From Gigaspora rosea (taxonomy: Eukaryota; Glomeromycota; Glomeromycetes; Diversisporales; Gigasporaceae), in assembly GCA_003550325.1 (NCBI GenBank), contig QKWP01000028.1, forward strand, positions 652,036-716,035: a DNA stretch of 64,000 nt. Reading direction: 5' to 3'. Every line of letters begins with the position of its first letter. The stretch's first letter is position 1. The translations under genes were made by a program, and so were the position numbers. The notes beneath the pieces are model-generated. The model was not told the origin of the DNA, made no database searches, and saw nothing but the letters and a program-made list of their open reading frames with translations. Of this stretch, positions 56,003-64,000 are shown in pieces.

Positions 56003-57841
56003 CCAATCAGCTTTAAGGTTTTGCCTTTGATTTAGATGCTAGTAAAACTATACACTAACATTCCTGGTATTTTGATGTATATTATCCAGTTCGATTACTA
56101 CATTTTCCACAAACCATTACTTCAATTTTAGTTTTACCTCATTTTTCTTATTAGGGTAGCTGTGCAATATACAATACCGCACAGGACACGTGTGCTAGAT
56201 AAGAGAAACTTGTTACTAGCTTTCAATTATATATTTACTGGTCTTGATCTATTTGATTTATCTGACTAATACAAATGTAATTGAAAAGCCCAATAATTGT
56301 TAAAGTGAATAGTTTTAAATGATTATGTTAATTTTACATATATTTTTTTTGAAATATACTATTAAAGAAAACAAATTAGACTTCATGCTAAATATATTCT
56401 TCTCTATAGGAAAAATGGTCCAAATTGGCATCAGATAGATATGGTTTTTGCGATACAGGTCAAAACCTGGATTTGTACAGGTATATCTAAATTGGTACAG
56501 ATTCCATAAACCATGTGGGACTGTATGCTTGTGCCAATTTGATCGTAAGTGACTTGGGTTTTGCAGCAGTTTGCTAGTCGATGCTTGGTATGGTTAATGA
56601 ATATGAGTCCACATTCCTTACGATAATGACGTGAATTAACTATTAAAACAATAAATTACATAATTAATATAAGATAAAATCAAGCTAACTGCATATAAAG
56701 TATTATTTTGTAAAAATTTTTTTGTTAAGACACACAGAAGTTTCATCAGTGAAATTATGAGATATTGCTCTTTTTTTTAAAAAAAAATCATTTACTAATT
56801 CTTCACTCTTTACAAAATGAGCAAACATGTATTATGAATTAACACCTGTGTAATGCATACATATGTGTTATCTGAATGCATTATTTCAAATATCAATGAT
56901 ATACATGCCACCCTTTGCCATAATGTCCATTGTGACAAGCAAAATTCGAGTAGTATAGCAAAGGCCAAATTCTGGTTGTGTTGAATTGTTACTTTTTATT
57001 AGTTGGAATTTTTAGTAATAGATTAGCAGTAACAAATTAAAATTAAAAGTATAGAAAGATACTTAAAAGTTTTAAGAATTAAAAGAGTTTTAAGTACTTG
57101 AGTTTACAAAATCCCCTTGCTATTCAGTAACCACAGTATGCAGTTAAAATTGTATCAATTTGTATTAAGAGCTTTGTTAGTTACTTTAAAAAAATTTATT
57201 ACTTTAGTCATTATTCAGTAACTTGCAGCATATTATTATACAGTTCTGGATAGCATAAGCTATCAAATTTTTATATATAAATACAAAATTTCTTATAATT
57301 TACAAACAAATGACTTTAAAAAAATCTGACTTACAAATTTGTTGCTTTTAGTCTAAACTACAATTCTGTAAGATAAATTTTTATTTTTATTATAAATTTA
57401 AAAGTTATTTGAGTTTAAAATTAATATGTAATAAAAATTTGGCATTTAATATATAAAAAAATTGTTTTTATAGATTTTTAACCAATCAGATTTTTGTTAC
57501 ACAAAAAATAGCCAATCAAATTTGAGTATAAATTTCAAAATTTGGCGCTTTTAAAAAAAATTGGATATCTTATACTGGCCCGAACTGTAGAAAAGCTATT
57601 TTAGTTTATATCAGTAATGGTAAAAGGTGAATTAGTTTGCATTAAAGATATCGTAATTTCTATTGTGAATTTTTATAAAAAATTCTGTTAAAACTTACTG
57701 ACAGATATATGTTTTAGGACTGAGTTTGTATCAAAATTATTGTAGTTTCTATCAATAATTACTGTAAAATTCTCATAGAAAACTTGCTTATTATTCTATC
57801 AATCATAATATGGGTCCTGTCAATAGCAATCGACATTTAAA

Positions 57842-58020
57842 AAAAATTAATACCTTTACTTTTATAGCTCATATTTCACTAAATATTGAGCTATCTTGAT
57901 GATTTAATATTCATAAGAAAGCCTATGATAAAGCTTTCTTATGAATATTAAATCATCAAGATAGCTTCAATATTCATTGAGATATGAGCTGTAAAAGTAA
58001 AGGTATTGATTTTTTTTAAA
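57842..58020. repeat. Hairpin, arms ~85 bp
   Basis: AATACCTTTACTTTTA.AGCTCATAT... to CTATCTTGATGATTTAATATTCATAAGAAAG is followed, after a 13-bp loop, by its inverse. One arm has an extra TATTCATTGAG. The duplicate lies at 62831-63009. Confidence 0.88.
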
Positions 58021-58103
58021 ATATTGACTACCTTATTTATATTGATAGCAGCCCATATGTGGTGGGATTGAATTAGTTTGCATTGAAATTATTATAGTTT
58101 CTN

Positions 58104-61100
58104 ATAAAACATCAAGATAATGTAAAAAGAAAAATTACATGAGGCTGTGTAGAGCCAACACGTCACGAGTTTACCCGATAGTCACCTGCCGTCTTTAACC
58201 AATCAATATCATGAAATTTGATTGATCCCAGATCAGTCCAAAAATCAAAACAAATAATTAAACTCAAATATCTCAAAATAAAATATATGTAAAAATGGGC
58301 CCTTTTAATTGAAGACACTCCATATGATATTTTCCAATACCTACTAAAATAGGAAAAAATACAATAAACACTGTAACTTCCAAAATAGAAAAAAATATAG
58401 CACACCATAAAGTTGAGCTGAACCATCCCTCTACATTTCATGTGATTGTACTGGTATATATTTCCTAAACCATCATTCAATATACATTAACATGCACGTG
58501 TTGTCATACGTGTCATCAGAATCACCATAATCTCTTAAAAATCAGTATAGCAAACATCAAAAAGTTGAACAGAAACCATCCTTTCCATATTTCATATTAT
58601 ACAAGAAACGTGATCGTACTAGTATTGAAATCAAAATAATCAGTGACACCAGTTTGCATCATAATGAGTGATTTGCAAATGAAATTATATTATATATATA
58701 CAGTATATAAAATTTTAAATTAACATGTTAATATCATAATAAGAGATTATAATCAGTGATGCCAGCCTTACATCATAACAGTGATTTACATATATTATAT
58801 ATTTGGTATAAAAATTTTAACTCTTTCTAAAAAAGAATAAATGAAAATCATTACTTCTACTAAAAAAGGTTTTTGCAAAAATCAGGATAAGCGATATCAA
58901 AAAAGTTGAAAGAAACCATTCCTATATATATTTCATGTTATACAAGAAATGTGATTGTACTAGTATTACTTATTGTTCCACATTATTTCTGAATTTAATT
59001 CTGAATGAACATCTTTCTTGATTTTCATCGATTGTGAAATGCACAGCAATGTAATAAATTACTGATAATAATTACTTATTAATAATTACTTTTTTTTCAT
59101 TAATATATATATAAAGATTATTCTTTTATTGTTTTATCATTATTTTTTTTGTATTGGCGTAATAGAAGAACTTTTCATGTCTAAACAAAATAGGAATAAC
59201 TTGGAGATGCAAGTTTTTTATGTCGAAAAAAATAAATTTATGTTTGTTTAAAAAAATTTAGTAATTATCTTCTAGACATGACACCTGACCAGATTCTTGC
59301 CATTGCCGAAAAATAAATGTGAATATGTTCTATGCAGGGAATATAAAAATTATTAATTACATTGTTAAATATATATGAATATTAGAACTATTCTTTTAAT
59401 GTATGAAAACTTAGCATTGAATATTTAGATGATATATAGTAATTCATTTTTATTTATTTTTATTTATTTATTTATTTATTTTTCTAATTTTTTTTACTTT
59501 ATTATTATAGAGTTACTTTATTTGATTTATGTATTATTACTGTATATATAAATCAACAATCATATAAATATCTTATCCGGATATAACCATTATCCTTTTA
59601 TTTGAATAGGATATAAAACCGGTTAATAAATTTTGTTAAAGGTTACAACCTTTCGGATAAAAAGTTATTCAGGTATGAGCACTATGTATATGGCTGTAAA
59701 TGCCATAGTTATCTGTTATGATGAAATTCTGGTAGTTTATTCATTTCATAAATCGATTACATATATATGATGATAGGTCGATTATGAATAAACAAAAATA
59801 TCACAACAATCATATAAATAATCATGAGAACATTGTAATAATTATTCAATTACAGTTTTTAACAGTTTGAATATATGACAAACACTATTACTATGTAGTA
59901 ATTCACAGGTGACCATTGAAAAAACCAATGAGATAGTTTACCGACACAGCATCCACATGATTTATCTATCCCTTATTAGTACAGCAAAAGTTGACATGAT
60001 TAATTATTCGTGTCCTCATTTTAGTTATAGTACTTCAAAATAAATTGATTAGATTGAAAATGAAATGTTAATTGCTGTGCTAATAAAAAAGATAAAATAC
60101 ATGGATGATGTATTAGTAGATCTCAAATTCAAATGGACAAACTCTAAATCAGAAGGCATGTATATAATTTTTTCTTACAATTATTATTTTCACACAGTTA
60201 TATGTACACATGTATGTACCTACATTGCAATTAAATCATAATAATGTAACAGCATCATTATTCCTACCAAAAAAGGATTTTCAAAATCAGCATATGTAGT
60301 GAACATCGAAAAAGTTTATCTAACATTTCATGTGATCATACTGGTATTATGAATTATTTTTAATAATCAAATCAAAAGTTGGCTAAAATTTAAAAACAGA
60401 TTTACTTTAAATAGCAAGCCTATTGATCATAATAATGAAGTCGTTATAAATGACATCAGAATATCACTCTATCAAAGTAAATGATTGGTTTAGATGTGCC
60501 GCTGCATGGCACATGTAAGCCAATCATTTAAGTTTTAAGCATGAAACTGTTGTATTGGGAGTTAATATATGATCTACTTGCATTCTTGATATATAAATAT
60601 ATATACCATCCTAACTGCATCAAGATAACCCTAACTAAATTTACTCTGCTTTAACCTCTCTCTAAAATTAGAAATTTTATATTACATAAAATAGGTAGTG
60701 ATCATGAGAAAAAATGTGCTTTGTATCAACACCAACTAGCAGTGTTGTCACTTGGACGTGTCCATACTATGTTTTTTGTCCAACGTCCAAGATTGTCCAA
60801 AATCGTCCAAGCCTATATCCCATGTTTAACTAATAAATAAAGTAATTTAAAAAAATATATAATTATATATTTTGTTAGGTGCTGAACTCATTGGTAAAAA
60901 AATTAAAATAGATTATCTTAATAAAATTTTAAGTAATTTTAATTTGAAAAAATGTCCAAAATGTCCAAAAAATGTCCAAGTGACAATACTGCCAATCAGC
61001 TTTAAGGTTTTGCCTTTGATTTAGATGCTAGTAAAACTATACACTAACATTCCTGGTATTTTGATGTATATTATCCAGTTCGATTACTACATTTTCCACA

Positions 61101-63091
61101 AACCATTACTTCAATTTTAGTTTTACCTCATTTTTCTTATTAGGGTAGCTGTGCAATATACAATACCGCACAGGACACGTGTGCTAGATAAGAGAAACTT
61201 GTTACTAGCTTTCAATTATATATTTACTGGTCTTGATCTATTTGATTTATCTGACTAATACAAATGTAATTGAAAAGCCCAATAATTGTTAAAGTGAATA
61301 GTTTTAAATGATTATGTTAATTTTACATATATTTTTTTTGAAATATACTATTAAAGAAAACAAATTAGACTTCATGCTAAATATATTCTTCTCTATAGGA
61401 AAAATGGTCCAAATTGGCATCAGATAGATATGGTTTTTGCGATACAGGTCAAAACCTGGATTTGTACAGGTATATCTAAATTGGTACAGATTCCATAAAC
61501 CATGTGGGACTGTATGCTTGTGCCAATTTGATCGTAAGTGACTTGGGTTTTGCAGCAGTTTGCTAGTCGATGCTTGGTATGGTTAATGAATATGAGTCCA
61601 CATTCCTTACGATAATGACGTGAATTAACTATTAAAACAATAAATTACATAATTAATATAAGATAAAATCAAGCTAACTGCATATAAAGTATTATTTTGT
61701 AAAAATTTTTTTGTTAAGACACACAGAAGTTTCATCAGTGAAATTATGAGATATTGCTCTTTTTTTTAAAAAAAAATCATTTACTAATTCTTCACTCTTT
61801 ACAAAATGAGCAAACATGTATTATGAATTAACACCTGTGTAATGCATACATATGTGTTATCTGAATGCATTATTTCAAATATCAATGATATACATGCCAC
61901 CCTTTGCCATAATGTCCATTGTGACAAGCAAAATTCGAGTAGTATAGCAAAGGCCAAATTCTGGTTGTGTTGAATTGTTACTTTTTATTAGTTGGAATTT
62001 TTAGTAATAGATTAGCAGTAACAAATTAAAATTAAAAGTATAGAAAGATACTTAAAAGTTTTAAGAATTAAAAGAGTTTTAAGTACTTGAGTTTACAAAA
62101 TCCCCTTGCTATTCAGTAACCACAGTATGCAGTTAAAATTGTATCAATTTGTATTAAGAGCTTTGTTAGTTACTTTAAAAAAATTTATTACTTTAGTCAT
62201 TATTCAGTAACTTGCAGCATATTATTATACAGTTCTGGATAGCATAAGCTATCAAATTTTTATATATAAATACAAAATTTCTTATAATTTACAAACAAAT
62301 GACTTTAAAAAAATCTGACTTACAAATTTGTTGCTTTTAGTCTAAACTACAATTCTGTAAGATAAATTTTTATTTTTATTATAAATTTAAAAGTTATTTG
62401 AGTTTAAAATTAATATGTAATAAAAATTTGGCATTTAATATATAAAAAAATTGTTTTTATAGATTTTTAACCAATCAGATTTTTGTTACACAAAAAATAG
62501 CCAATCAAATTTGAGTATAAATTTCAAAATTTGGCGCTTTTAAAAAAAATTGGATATCTTATACTGGCCCGAACTGTAGAAAAGCTATTTTAGTTTATAT
62601 CAGTAATGGTAAAAGGTGAATTAGTTTGCATTAAAGATATCGTAATTTCTATTGTGAATTTTTATAAAAAATTCTGTTAAAACTTACTGACAGATATATG
62701 TTTTAGGACTGAGTTTGTATCAAAATTATTGTAGTTTCTATCAATAATTACTGTAAAATTCTCATAGAAAACTTGCTTATTATTCTATCAATCATAATAT
62801 GGGTCCTGTCAATAGCAATCGACATTTAAAAAAAATTAATACCTTTACTTTTATAGCTCATATTTCACTAAATATTGAGCTATCTTGATGATTTAATATT
62901 CATAAGAAAGCCTATGATAAAGCTTTCTTATGAATATTAAATCATCAAGATAGCTTCAATATTCATTGAGATATGAGCTGTAAAAGTAAAGGTATTGATT
63001 TTTTTTAAAATATTGACTACCTTATTTATATTGATAGCAGCCCATATGTGGTGGGATTGAATTAGTTTGCATTGAAATTATTATAGTTTCT
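58104..63091. repeat. Second copy of the 4,988-bp block, after an N at 58103
   Basis: Every sampled line is identical to 53115-58102. The unique right flank begins at 63092. The single N directly before the copy suggests that a contig end overlaps its neighbour and was not merged. Confidence 0.92.
60740..60991. mobile_element. Duplicate of the 252-bp hAT MITE
   Basis: Identical to 55751-56002, as part of the duplicated block. Confidence 0.85.
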
Positions 63092-64000
63092 ATCACGAGT
63101 TACTGTTATAAACCTTATTATTTTAGCAAAACATAATATATAACTCACTAATACATGTTATTAATATTATCTATATCTCAGTTAATTTCAAAGATACAAA
63201 TGTGCACATAACGAATGGAAGCCTACTTGTTAAATTTCAAAGATACAAAGTGCGTGTAATAATTAAAAGGTGATTTTTTTAAAAATAAAAAAATAAATAT
63301 AAATAGTTGATAACTAATTATTAATTCATAGTAATAGATTAATTACAAATTATGCTGAATTTATTACAGCATTAAATTTTCTCACAGTCTTAAATGTCAA
63401 AATGCAATTGAATTTATTTTTTATTAGTATTACAATAATATAATATACCAAAAAAGGATTTTGCAAAAATCAGCATAGCGGATATTAAAAAAAGTGAAGA
63501 AAACCTTTGCTGCATATTTCATATCGCACATATCATATAATTGTTTTGGTATATGTTTTCGCCATCTTTAACTATACTATTAATTAATGGCAACATTTTT
63601 GCATCATAATAATTAATAATCAGTAATATCAGTTTTACATTATAAAGTGCAACTACATGAGAGGTTATATGCAAAAATCTTAATTCTTTGTAAAAACAAA
63701 TAAATGAAATTTATTACTCCTACCAAAAAAGGATTTTGTGAAAATCAGCATATATTACTAGTATTTAGCCGTATGTAAATTAAAATTACATAGCTTCTAA
63801 TGATCCTGAACTATACTACAAACAGAAAAAAAGGGATATCATAATGTCTTCTATAACAGGAAAAAATATAGGCCACCAAAAGTTGAGCAGAACCATCCCT
63901 TCACATTTCATAAAATCATACTAGTATTCAATAAAAATTTAATGCCAATTGTCATAAACAATTACTTCATAATTTGTAAATTTATTAAATCATGTTTTAT
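63092..64000. repeat. Right end of the repeat field
   Basis: No gene is seen. It contains the continuation of the TTACTGTTATAAACCTTATTATT family and two more ~130-bp repeats with AAAAAAGGATTTTG.AAAATCAGCATA (63452 and 63726) and GTTGAGCAGAACCATCC (63880). Confidence 0.6.

Larger units (their letters stand above)
53115..58102. repeat. First copy of a 4,988-bp duplicated block
   Basis: The block matches 58104-63091 at offset 4,989, apart from a difference near the outer left edge (53121 versus 58110). No protein-coding gene is recognised. It contains a hAT MITE (55751), a ~290-bp-repeat relative (54296-54560), a dispersed repeat (56410-56530), a hairpin (57842-58020) and several ~130-bp CAAAAAGTTGAA repeats. 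Confidence 0.92.

Noticed and set aside
1-64000. tRNA, rRNA or riboswitch genes
   Set aside because: I scanned for A/B-box-like and conserved rRNA stretches and saw none I could support; tRNAscan-SE and Infernal runs would settle this.

Overview
The window is very AT-rich, almost free of ordinary genes and packed with nested, decayed transposable elements, short TIR elements, palindromes and satellites. The eukaryotic element set (Polinton/Maverick, Tc1, pogo, MULE, hAT, LINE, LTR), short GT-AG introns and base composition suggest an arbuscular mycorrhizal fungus of the Rhizophagus type. That assignment is an inference from recalled family resemblance; no ribosomal or housekeeping gene is present to prove it.

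Layout. 1-3590: 3' part of an integrase-bearing element (broken upstream ORF, stand-alone DD35E integrase, a 130-aa ORF, an LTR-like repeat). 3829-18540: a Tc1/mariner transposase gene split in two by a 13.76-kb Polinton-like element (4222-17980) with ~0.88-kb terminal inverted repeats. That element carries a zinc-finger/family-B DNA polymerase, an integrase, an HTH protein, several small ORFs and a Ty3-like Gag plus retropepsin module; I see no double-jelly-roll capsid, packaging ATPase or adenoviral-type cysteine protease. Two later MITEs (hAT, 301 bp; TA-type, 643 bp) sit inside the Gag-protease region. 20788-21298: a 511-bp near-perfect hairpin. 21567-29400: a 7.8-kb LINE on the minus strand, inserted in an older ~290-bp tandem repeat. 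31636-34868: a pogo element with one intron. 35400-36530: a retroposed-looking segment with a poly(A) tail. 37772-45165: a Mutator-like element with an exact 9-bp target duplication; its transposase gene is split by a solo LTR (40966-44346) containing ~370 uninterrupted copies of an 8-bp repeat. 45175-64000: MITEs, foldback elements, a satellite made of alternating palindromes, and a long-period repeat field containing an apparent 4,988-bp duplication around a single N.

No working operon-like system is visible outside the transposons. In the Polinton-like element, polymerase and integrase face right, Gag-protease faces left, and integrase and Gag start divergently with 20 bp between their ATGs, so a shared control region is likely. 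Nearly every coding region is broken, often by TGA or TAG where I expect tryptophan. Three single-N positions are each flanked by a repeat, and at least two look like unmerged contig ends.
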